Shown piece by piece: positions 12,935-21,425 of a stretch of 21,425 bases of DNA. The stretch is taken from positions 1 through 21,425 of the forward strand of contig JACQZI010000034.1 of the NCBI GenBank assembly GCA_016207825.1, read 5' to 3'. The notes under the pieces are model-generated. The model made no database searches, was not told the origin of the DNA, and saw nothing but the letters and a program-made list of their open reading frames with translations. A program made the position numbers and the translations under genes. Each line of letters starts with the position of its first letter. The first letter of the stretch is position 1. The DNA is from Planctomycetota bacterium (GTDB lineage: Bacteria > Planctomycetota > MHYJ01 > JACQXL01 > JACQZI01).

Positions 12935-15900
12935 ATGAAACAGTTTAAAAGATATTTCTTCGCTATTGTTTTAGTTTTTGCCTTTCAGTTTGTAATTAAT
13001 CTCAATCCGCTCCAGGCGGAAGTGACGATTGATGCCGGACTTACAGATGCGACTTTTGAATATAATCCTTCACCGTGCGCAGTATTCATTAATGCCACTA
13101 CCGGTTATGTGTTTAATGTTACGGGCGGTAATTTTGTTTATCGTAAGACAACTGACGGTGGGAAAACATGGGCGGCGGCCGTAACATTCATGGCGGCTAA
13201 AACCTCAGGGAATATTGCAGTTTGGTATGACCGTTGGACGCCTAATGATAATGCCGGCACCCGAATACATATTGCGGCTTCAGAAACAGGAACCGATGAC
13301 ACCTGGTACCATTATTTAGATACCGCAACCGATACACTTCGCCCGGCTGGCGCCATTGCCGTAAGATTAGGAGCTTCTTATGCACTGGCAGATGGCGGAC
13401 CAACTATTTGCAAATCAACCGAAGGCTACTTGTATATTGCCTGTTTTTCTAGTACTGCCGCGCACCGGGGAGTCTCAAGGTCTGTAAATGGTGGTGATGC
13501 ATGGGTAAATATTACACCTGGTTTTCTCTTTGATGATGACGATGACCACTGCCAGCTTTTGCCCTTAGCTGGTGGCGATGTCCTGTGTATCTATAATGAT
13601 ATGACGGCGAGTCAAGGCCTCTGGTTTGTCTGGGAAGAAGATACGGATACCTGGTCGGCAAGTGCCACGGTCTTAGATACCTGGACCGAGAATGCGACCT
13701 ATAATGCCTGCTTTGGTGCCACCTGTATCCGGAATACTTCTTCCAATGATATTTATCTGTCCGCCAATAATTCACCCAATAATGCGTCCGGTGACCTGAA
13801 GGCATATAAATTCACGGATAGCACCCACACCTGGGCCGTCTTAACGGATATACTGACTGATACGAATGGGTGTCTTGATGTCAAGATGTTCCGTGACCTG
13901 AGTAACGGCGATTTGTACGCCATATATGTAAGAGGTTGGGCTGAAAACTACAACCAGGTCTTTTCCAGGAAGTCAACTGATGGTGGCAACACCTGGGGAC
14001 CTGAAACCCTGGTAAGTTATACTTCAGACGACCACAAGTACGTAAGAACTAATCTAATGAGTGCAGATATAAAACGTATCTTCTGGTACAATGATGACCT
14101 GAACGATTTATTGTGCGATGCCCGGTATATCCTGACCTGGCAAGGTCTGAGTCGGGACTTTGATGACCCCAATAATTGGTCGCCCGCGATTGCCCCTACG
14201 AATGCCTATAGTTTAATCATCCCTCAAGTAGGCTCGGGTAATTATCCTTTGATTGATTCCACGACCGTAGGGGCGAATCAGAATTGTAAGGCACTTACTA
14301 TCAATACCGGTGCTAATATCCAGTTAAACGGGCTTGACCTTACGTGTTATGGTCCGGTGGTGATAGAAGAGGGTGGTGAACTAAAGATTACCAACGGAGG
14401 CAGTCAGTTCAATATTCGGGTAAGTTATGAGAATTACGGCACCTTAACAAATACGGAAGGTGACGTGGTCTTACAAGGTCCTGGAGATGGTCCGGTTGCC
14501 CCGGCCTTAGTCAAAACTAATTGCGCCGGTACAGGCAAGTCCTTTAAGTTCCTGAGGATTCCGGCATACGCAAGACTCAGCGATGGAGTTACCCTTGAAG
14601 TTACGGGGACAGGTGGTTTAGGATTCCAACTGAATGGTGGATACCTCTATGCCGGTAACAATACTACCCTGATTACCTATGATAGCTGGGGAACAACCAC
14701 TGGTAAATTCTATAAAGACACCAGCACGGTCATCTTAAAAGGCACGGGTAATATCCCTTATGAGAGCGATGCGGTACTGCCTTATGAGTTTTATAACCTC
14801 CAGATAGATGGTACTTTTTCTGTCGCTGGAACAAATCAATATGTATATAATCATCTAACTATTACTGAAAATGGTAGTTTAGCAGCCTCCACTTATAACA
14901 TCTATGGATACGGCAACTGGGTAAATAACGGTTCATTCAATGCAAGTAGTGCTGAGGTGCAATTAATCGGAACAAGTTCTTCTGCGATTACCGGCACAAC
15001 CCAGTTTAATATCGTTCGTTTTGGCGATGGGACTAATGCCAAAACCATTACCTTGCAGAGCGGCGCTGATATTAAGGCAACTAATACCTTGGAAATCAAA
15101 GCAAATGCGGTACTTAACGGTTCGCCAACAGGCGGTCCTAATGCAACACTAACCATTCCTTCAGGATGTATGCTTACTATTGGCGGAACGTGGCAACCGC
15201 GAAACGGAACTTTTATCTGGCAGAAGGATGATACCCAGGAACAACTGCCTGCATTGGCAAACGGTTTTTATAAATTGATAGTTGACCCTTCGGGATCGGG
15301 TAATGTTACCCCTAACGGGGCGTTAAATATAGGGAGTGATTTTTATATTAAATCCGGCACTTTTAACGGCGGCAACGTATTAACACATACTATCGGCGGA
15401 GATTGGATTCAAGACGGCGCTTTTTCTTCCGGCACTTCCACCATTATATTTAATGGCGCCGATTGTGAAATTCTTAAGTCCCCGAGCAATGCCGGTTCAC
15501 TTACTTTTAATAGTCTTACTTCATCCGGCACTTTGACCAAAATAGAATACGGTAAGTCCATAGTAGTAACCGGTAATTTCAATATTACCGCCGGAACTTT
15601 TAACGCCGGAACTGCGACTGTATTCACCATAAGTACCTGGACTGATAGTGGAGCATTCAATGCCGGGACAAGCGAAGTTATTTGGAAAGGCGGTCAGATT
15701 CCCGAACAATCCGGCGGAAATGCACACGAGGATTTCTATTCGCTGACCGTTGACGGAACTTGTTCGCTTGACGGCGCGAATTCGGACAAAACCTTTACTA
15801 TAAATAAGCATCTCAAGATAAACAGCACAAAGTCTCTTGATGCCGGCTCACCGGCTACGCCTTATAATATTGAACTCAAGGGCAATTTCCAATTGGACGG

Positions 15901-18900
15901 TAGTTTTACTGCAGGCAATTCTAAACTCCTTTTAAACGGTACGGTTAAACAGACCCTGAACGGTTCGACTTCGCTTACCATAAATAATCTTGAGATAAAT
16001 AAAACAACAGGTGACGCAAATGCTAAGACTGTGGAACTCGCTTTTGGTTTGGGAGGTACCGATTTAACCATTAACGGCACTACAAATATTTTAGCCGGCA
16101 TTCTTAATTTAGGCTCAACTGCTGATACGGTGGTTTCGCAAGGCAATATAACAGTCGGCAATGCTTCCGGAACGGATGATTCCATAATTTCTATGTTGGG
16201 TGGTGTTACTTTGCAGATGGGTAATGGAACGGTTCTGGAAGTAAAAACACCGGACGGGATTCTGGAATCGGCGCAAAGTGGTTTGATACCGTTAGTTACT
16301 TCCACTAACCCGGGAACTAATTTCTATTATATAAAAATAGCAGGCAAAACGCGGGTGAATGGCTTGCAGATAAAATCCATAGGCTCAGCCGGGACGTTTA
16401 CTGACCCGGGTGCAAATCACGGCGTTACCATCCTGACCACGGCTGATATTTATAGCGCGGGAGATACTTATTTTGACCAGGTTACCTTTGATGACATTCA
16501 GGGTTCCGGTACGCGTGATACATATTTAAGAGTTTTCCGTAATGCCTCATCTCCTCAATTGTCCCTTGAGTTTAATAAGCACAAATATGACGATGGAGCG
16601 GTAGATGCAAACGCAGATGTTAATGTTTATCTAAATCGTGGTTCAACCGGCAGTACGATTATCCAGTCAATGTCTTCTGGGAATAAGGGCGGCACTAATG
16701 CAGAAACCTATGACATGAGAGATGATTCATCCAGTCCGGGTGATGACCCTGACCCGGGCTCCATCCAATGGCCTATCAACAAGGTCTGGACCGGATTAGT
16801 GAGTGATGCCTGGAATGTTGACGGTAACTGGAAATTAGAAGACGGTTCGCCAACTGAAGCGCCGGGTGGTTCTGATTCAATAACTATTCCGTCCAATCCG
16901 GACAGCAATCCTGATAAATGGCCTGTTATATCAGCCAATGCGTCAGTAAAAAATATTACGTTACAGTCGCCGATTAGCGCAGTTCCTACAACCGTATTGT
17001 CGGTTAACGGCTCATGGATATTTACCATCTACGGCACATGGACAATCAATGATTATACTAATTGCCTGTTTGACCCCGGAACGTCTACTGTGGATTACGC
17101 AGGGTCTTCAGGACAGGGCGTGGTAGCCACGACTTATTATAACTTGCAACTTTCCAATACTTCGGGATTGCAAATGGTTTTCGAGCCCATTATTATCTAT
17201 AACGATTGCACTATTCTTGGAGGCGTTAACTTTATTGCGACCACGACTGATGTCCGCGTTGAAGGCAACTGGAATAATTACGGAACTTTTTCGCCCGGCA
17301 ATTGTACTATTAAGTTTCAGGGGAATTCCGGTGGTCAGGAACAGAATATTACGGGCGGACAATTTAGGCACCTGGAATTCTCAGGAAGCGAATCCAAGAA
17401 GATAAACGGGACGACTGAAGTATTAGGAAATGTCTCTATTGCTGGCGGCGCCACGGTTAATGCTACAGACCAGAGCGCGATAGATATCAAAATCGGAGGT
17501 AACTTTACGGTTACCGGCACATTCTCTGCCGGACTTTCTACAATAATCTTTAACGGCGCCGCGGCACAGGAACTGATTCGTCCTGCGGGAACGATTTCGT
17601 TTAATAATCTTAAATTACTAAATACCGGTACATCATTAAAATTAGTCCAGCAATCAGGCGGAGCCACGACCCAGACAATAACTATTTCTACCAGTGATAA
17701 TGCCGGCAATACCAATTTAGGAAATATTAATATCGGAACCGGAACAACACTGGATGCGACTAATGACATTATTAATTGCGGCGGCAACTGGCTGGTTAAC
17801 GGATCTTTTACTTATGACGGCTCAACTGTTAGCTTAAATGCCTCAGCAGCCCAAGCTATTAAAACTAATTCCTCTTTTTATACGCTTAATATCGCTAATT
17901 CACATTCTTCAGATTACGTCACCTTTGAAGGCAATATTACGGTAAATAATAATCTTAATATCACTGACGGTCAGGTGAAACTGGATATCGGAACCGCGCT
18001 GAATCATGGTGTAGCAGACAATGTCACGATTGCCGGCGGGGCAAAATTGGAAATGGGAATAAGTAATTTAGTAATTGGCAATTCATCTGTTTTTGGTGAT
18101 TTAAGCATTAACGGCCAGTTTATAATGTCTTCTACAGGCACGGCTGCTCCGACTTTGAAGTTACACGGCGATTCAGGCACAGTAAATTACACGGTAGAAG
18201 CCAATAGGCCTGATATTACGGTTAACGGGACATTTCAAACGCTTTGGTCTAACGGCGCTAAGCCTCTGATTCAAGCTTATAATCCGATTACGCCGGGTCC
18301 CTTTTATTGTTTTGCTGTGAAGGCAAGCGGGATAATTAATGTAAACGGATTGGTTATAGATTCGGCTTATACTTATGACAGCGTAACTACTATATTCTCG
18401 GCATTACTCTTAGAACCAGGTGCTGTTTGCAGTAATCTGAATAATGTAGATTATCAGAATATCATGGGTGGGGTGAGCGGAACTTATCGTGGCTTGCAGT
18501 TCCGGATTGCTTCCGGTACCTATATATTTGATGGTTGTTCCTTTGACGATACCTGCACATATAATGTCAGGACCGATAATGGAACGCCAACCATTAATAT
18601 GACTAATGCCGGCGGAACGCGCGGGGTATCTACCTATGAGGACCAGGTATCGGGTACAATCAACTGGATTGCCAACCGCATATGGAACGGCGGTGCGACC
18701 GACATTTGGACGAATACTGCCAATTGGGACGGTGCTTTGAGAGCCGATACTACGGATGAAACAGCTATTATTAACCGAGTTTTGCCTAATGGTTATAACC
18801 CTCGTGTTAGGACTGCGAGTTATACAATAAGAAACTTAGTTATTAAAAATAGTAATACGGTATTTATAGATGATGATGGCGGTGATGACCTTACCGTCAG

Positions 18901-21425
18901 CGGTGATGTTATCATGGAACCGGGAAGCGGGATTACGATGAAGGATTTTGCTACTTGTTTACTGTATGTACAGGGAAACTGGGATAACCAGGGAGGAATA
19001 TTAGACCAACAATCAACCGGCGGTATTATTTATCTCAGAGGCGTGGGTAAAACCATATCAACCGAGACCGGATTCCGCAAGCTTTCTATTGACACTGCCG
19101 GTACTTCATATACGCTTGTGGATGGCGCTACGGTTGCCATAAGCGGGACTTCCGCTTCCTATTTCATCAATGCCACGGCAATGCTGTATGGCGGAAATAA
19201 TACCAATCCTGCAACATTAAAGGCATCGGTCTGGGCGACCAATCTTAATCGGTTTGATGCAGGTAATTCTAAGTTTGTCTGGATGGGAACGACTAATGTG
19301 CCTTTAGAAACATATTACGACCTGCAAATTGGAAGCCAATCCGATGGCTACAATATTTCCACCACTTATGCTTATAGCGCAGACAGGTTGATTAACCGCC
19401 ATTTGATTGTTGATGCCGGGTCAACACTGACTCTTAATCAAACAGGCGGCACCCTTATTGTTAAAGGTAATATCTGGGTAAAAGAAGGCGCAACGCTTAA
19501 TCTGAATAATGCTACAGTCAGGTTAGAAGGCGATTTTATAATAGATGGCGTCGTCAACGGCGGGACTTCAACCGTGATATTCGGCGGCGGCATTAACCAG
19601 AAAATAAGAAGTACGGTTACTCCGCCTTCTTTGACGCTTAATGATATCCAAATAACACCCACTACTATTGCCGAATTGAATATGCCGATTACCACCACCA
19701 ATATTAATTCGGGGTTGGCATCACCGCACGGCATTATTAAATTGAATTCATATCAATTGGTAATTACCGGACAATGGAACGATTCGGATGCCGGAGATAA
19801 TTTAACAGAAGATACCGGCACGGTTTATTTCTACGGAACTTCGGCAACCATACCCAATGAAACCTGGTATGACCTGAAAGTCGGCGCGCCGAGTGCGGAT
19901 ACGACTTATACCCTACCGAACAATACCACGGTAAAGAATGATATTACTTTTAATGAAAATGGAATTATTAATTCGGGCGGGTTTGCGCTGTATGTCGCCA
20001 GGCACTGGATTGATAACGGCAGCGAAGATAATTTCACGGAAGGCGCCGGGACAGTCCAGTTTAACGGTACGGTCCAGCAAAATGTATCGGGCGAAACGTT
20101 TAATAATCTCATAATTACCAACACCGGCGTGGCGGTTTCGGTAATTGCACAAGGAAAATTAACTGTATCAAATAATTTAACGATATCCAATGGAACGCTT
20201 GATTTCGGGAGCGGGTTTGTCGGCGGAAACAAGCACACAATAGGCGGTTATTGCTATATAGATAACGGCAAGCTAAAGCTGAATACCTCCTCAATCAGCA
20301 TAACCGGCTTATTACGGATAGGCGACGGGTCCGTTGGCAGCGGTATTCTGGATATGACGGCAAATTCCACGGACGACCCTGATGTGACAGCAACCGGCGG
20401 TGTAAATGTAACCTCAACCGGCACGCTTGACGTGACCGGATCGTCAGCTTCCATTACTGCAGGTGGCAACTGGGTGCGTACGGGTAGTTTTAACCTGGGC
20501 CAATCCAAGGTAATCTTAAGCGGAGACGGCAATTATATTACCACAACCGGAACAAGCGATTTCTATGCATTGCATATAAATGCAGGCAGTGTGATTTCCG
20601 CCTCGACCGATTGCAGTATAACCAATAACCTGGTGGTAACCGGCCAATTCGGCACGGCCAATAAGACCGTGGCGGTAAGCGGCAACATCACCAACGGAGG
20701 AATAATCTATATCGGTGAGGCAGCCGCTGCCGGGACGCTTGACTTAGAAGGTGATTTTACAGGAGGCTCTTTAAGATTCATTAACGGAGGCAGTTCCTTA
20801 CTCTATTTTTCCGGAGCAAGCTTTGCTCCGACAGACTTAATGGCTTCTAACGGGACTATTATTTTTGATAATACATTATCCGGACAAACCATACCATCAT
20901 ACACGTATAATAATATCAGGATTCTCAAAAGCGGGCAAACCGCCACAGCCGGAGGGAATCTGGCAATAAACGGCACCTTGAATGTATCCAGCGGGATATT
21001 CGACGGAGATGACGGCTCGGCAAGAGTGCATACCATCGGCGCCATCTCCAACAGCGGCACGGTCAAGATGGACCTGGCTTCTACCATAAATGTTACCGGC
21101 AACACGATAAACGCAAGCCAGGTAGATATCGGAATCGGGACGTATAACAATGCGGTTAATTATACCAATACCGGAGGCACAACCACCCTCGGTGCGGGAC
21201 TGCTGGATATAAACGGCAATCTTACAGGAGGAACAATAGATTTTAATAATACAACCGGCACATTGCGAATAGCCGGTACCTTTACACCAACCACGCTTAA
21301 TGAAGATGCCGGCACGATCATATTTGACGGCACAGGACAGGCTATACCGGCTGAATCATATTACAATTTAAAGACCGGCAGTATCAATACGACTTATACA
21401 TTAGGCGGAGCTATCCAGGTAAAAG
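12935..21425 (+). CDS. Giant exported Asp-box and beta-solenoid repeat protein, partial at the right edge
   Basis: I read this frame codon by codon from ATG 12935 to the edge and found no stop: at least 2830 residues, C-terminus missing. Residues 1–28 are a signal peptide (hydrophobic core FAIVLVFAFQFVI, cut near LQA). Residues about 30–400 hold three Asp-boxes (TDGGKTW near 73–79, SVNGGDAW 183–190, STDGGNTW 347–354) and a DDDDD run at 200–204, a sialidase-like propeller region. Three W-x-G...NW headers follow (402–415, 1285–1299, 1917–1931), each opening a long Gly/Asn/Thr-rich solenoid. Units of about 71–95 residues start G-x-W/F, then G-S/T-F-x-x-G-x-S and often F-N-G (at 660, 751, 822, 900, 983; 1367, 1444, 1522, 1617; 2279, 2356, 2511). 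An acidic proline linker lies at 1263–1276. It is probably a cell-surface adhesin or fibre; the anchor lies beyond the window. Confidence 0.92.
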   Translation, partial: MKQFKRYFFAIVLVFAFQFVINLNPLQAEVTIDAGLTDATFEYNPSPCAVFINATTGYVFNVTGGNFVYRKTTDGGKTWAAAVTFMAAKTSGNIAVWYDRWTPNDNAGTRIHIAASETGTDDTWYHYLDTATDTLRPAGAIAVRLGASYALADGGPTICKSTEGYLYIACFSSTAAHRGVSRSVNGGDAWVNITPGFLFDDDDDHCQLLPLAGGDVLCIYNDMTASQGLWFVWEEDTDTWSASATVLDTWTENATYNACFGATCIRNTSSNDIYLSANNSPNNASGDLKAYKFTDSTHTWAVLTDILTDTNGCLDVKMFRDLSNGDLYAIYVRGWAENYNQVFSRKSTDGGNTWGPETLVSYTSDDHKYVRTNLMSADIKRIFWYNDDLNDLLCDARYILTWQGLSRDFDDPNNWSPAIAPTNAYSLIIPQVGSGNYPLIDSTTVGANQNCKALTINTGANIQLNGLDLTCYGPVVIEEGGELKITNGGSQFNIRVSYENYGTLTNTEGDVVLQGPGDGPVAPALVKTNCAGTGKSFKFLRIPAYARLSDGVTLEVTGTGGLGFQLNGGYLYAGNNTTLITYDSWGTTTGKFYKDTSTVILKGTGNIPYESDAVLPYEFYNLQIDGTFSVAGTNQYVYNHLTITENGSLAASTYNIYGYGNWVNNGSFNASSAEVQLIGTSSSAITGTTQFNIVRFGDGTNAKTITLQSGADIKATNTLEIKANAVLNGSPTGGPNATLTIPSGCMLTIGGTWQPRNGTFIWQKDDTQEQLPALANGFYKLIVDPSGSGNVTPNGALNIGSDFYIKSGTFNGGNVLTHTIGGDWIQDGAFSSGTSTIIFNGADCEILKSPSNAGSLTFNSLTSSGTLTKIEYGKSIVVTGNFNITAGTFNAGTATVFTISTWTDSGAFNAGTSEVIWKGGQIPEQSGGNAHEDFYSLTVDGTCSLDGANSDKTFTINKHLKINSTKSLDAGSPATPYNIELKGNFQLDGSFTAGNSKLLLNGTVKQTLNGSTSLTINNLEINKTTGDANAKTVELAFGLGGTDLTINGTTNILAGILNLGSTADTVVSQGNITVGNASGTDDSIISMLGGVTLQMGNGTVLEVKTPDGILESAQSGLIPLVTSTNPGTNFYYIKIAGKTRVNGLQIKSIGSAGTFTDPGANHGVTILTTADIYSAGDTYFDQVTFDDIQGSGTRDTYLRVFRNASSPQLSLEFNKHKYDDGAVDANADVNVYLNRGSTGSTIIQSMSSGNKGGTNAETYDMRDDSSSPGDDPDPGSIQWPINKVWTGLVSDAWNVDGNWKLEDGSPTEAPGGSDSITIPSNPDSNPDKWPVISANASVKNITLQSPISAVPTTVLSVNGSWIFTIYGTWTINDYTNCLFDPGTSTVDYAGSSGQGVVATTYYNLQLSNTSGLQMVFEPIIIYNDCTILGGVNFIATTTDVRVEGNWNNYGTFSPGNCTIKFQGNSGGQEQNITGGQFRHLEFSGSESKKINGTTEVLGNVSIAGGATVNATDQSAIDIKIGGNFTVTGTFSAGLSTIIFNGAAAQELIRPAGTISFNNLKLLNTGTSLKLVQQSGGATTQTITISTSDNAGNTNLGNINIGTGTTLDATNDIINCGGNWLVNGSFTYDGSTVSLNASAAQAIKTNSSFYTLNIANSHSSDYVTFEGNITVNNNLNITDGQVKLDIGTALNHGVADNVTIAGGAKLEMGISNLVIGNSSVFGDLSINGQFIMSSTGTAAPTLKLHGDSGTVNYTVEANRPDITVNGTFQTLWSNGAKPLIQAYNPITPGPFYCFAVKASGIINVNGLVIDSAYTYDSVTTIFSALLLEPGAVCSNLNNVDYQNIMGGVSGTYRGLQFRIASGTYIFDGCSFDDTCTYNVRTDNGTPTINMTNAGGTRGVSTYEDQVSGTINWIANRIWNGGATDIWTNTANWDGALRADTTDETAIINRVLPNGYNPRVRTASYTIRNLVIKNSNTVFIDDDGGDDLTVSGDVIMEPGSGITMKDFATCLLYVQGNWDNQGGILDQQSTGGIIYLRGVGKTISTETGFRKLSIDTAGTSYTLVDGATVAISGTSASYFINATAMLYGGNNTNPATLKASVWATNLNRFDAGNSKFVWMGTTNVPLETYYDLQIGSQSDGYNISTTYAYSADRLINRHLIVDAGSTLTLNQTGGTLIVKGNIWVKEGATLNLNNATVRLEGDFIIDGVVNGGTSTVIFGGGINQKIRSTVTPPSLTLNDIQITPTTIAELNMPITTTNINSGLASPHGIIKLNSYQLVITGQWNDSDAGDNLTEDTGTVYFYGTSATIPNETWYDLKVGAPSADTTYTLPNNTTVKNDITFNENGIINSGGFALYVARHWIDNGSEDNFTEGAGTVQFNGTVQQNVSGETFNNLIITNTGVAVSVIAQGKLTVSNNLTISNGTLDFGSGFVGGNKHTIGGYCYIDNGKLKLNTSSISITGLLRIGDGSVGSGILDMTANSTDDPDVTATGGVNVTSTGTLDVTGSSASITAGGNWVRTGSFNLGQSKVILSGDGNYITTTGTSDFYALHINAGSVISASTDCSITNNLVVTGQFGTANKTVAVSGNITNGGIIYIGEAAAAGTLDLEGDFTGGSLRFINGGSSLLYFSGASFAPTDLMASNGTIIFDNTLSGQTIPSYTYNNIRILKSGQTATAGGNLAINGTLNVSSGIFDGDDGSARVHTIGAISNSGTVKMDLASTINVTGNTINASQVDIGIGTYNNAVNYTNTGGTTTLGAGLLDINGNLTGGTIDFNNTTGTLRIAGTFTPTTLNEDAGTIIFDGTGQAIPAESYYNLKTGSINTTYTLGGAIQVK

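Noticed and set aside
14902-21150. Several minus-strand open frames of 80–150 codons opposite the giant gene
   Set aside because: They lie antisense to a continuous 2830-codon frame, are rich in Val/Pro/Leu/Ser as expected from reversed Gly/Asn/Thr codons, and have no promoter or ribosome binding site. They are shadows of the repetitive composition.

Overview
The window looks like a chromosomal segment of a bacterium with an outer membrane. It is probably from the Planctomycetota or a related uncultivated lineage. That placement is an inference from three things: the prs–rplY–pth–rpsF–ssb gene order, a bacterial RRM protein, and a very large exported Asp-box/beta-solenoid protein. No rRNA, tRNA, CRISPR array or complete mobile element was seen.

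Left part (1–8384): housekeeping genes. A minus-strand RRM RNA-binding protein has its own terminator and a consensus promoter with a leader of about 137 nt. It is divergent from a Gfo/Idh/MocA oxidoreductase, which is followed at once by prs. After a terminator/promoter gap comes a tight operon: rplY(ctc)–pth–rpsF–ssb–small membrane protein–mutS. Its genes overlap by 4 bp or lie 16–24 bp apart. It combines ribosome maintenance, tRNA recycling and DNA repair. The usual rpsR and rplI partners of rpsF/ssb are not present.

Middle (8385–10280): otsB (trehalose-6-phosphate phosphatase) runs convergently to mutS. It shares a short, promoter-rich intergenic region with a divergent gene for an exported protein that is probably an outer-membrane beta-barrel resembling DUF3187.

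Right part (10288–21425): an accessory, surface-oriented region. It holds an exported protein with seven Asp-box-type repeats, probably a seven-bladed propeller, and a C-terminal CFI-type domain. Then comes a 620-bp gene-free stretch with 14 head-to-tail copies of an exactly 22-bp repeat, a GC hairpin and three 21-bp direct repeats. Next is a stand-alone IS630-type helix-turn-helix protein with no DDE domain. Last is an enormous open reading frame starting at 12935 and still open at the right edge (at least 2830 codons). It encodes a signal peptide, an Asp-box region and several long beta-solenoid modules.

A recurring theme is near-consensus sigma-70 promoters placed so close to start codons (genes at 1031, 9218, 9303 and 12935) that the mRNAs would have almost no leader. 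The operon-internal genes pth to ssb, and prs and rplY, mostly have ordinary Shine-Dalgarno sites. All functional roles come from sequence motifs read by eye; no database search was run.
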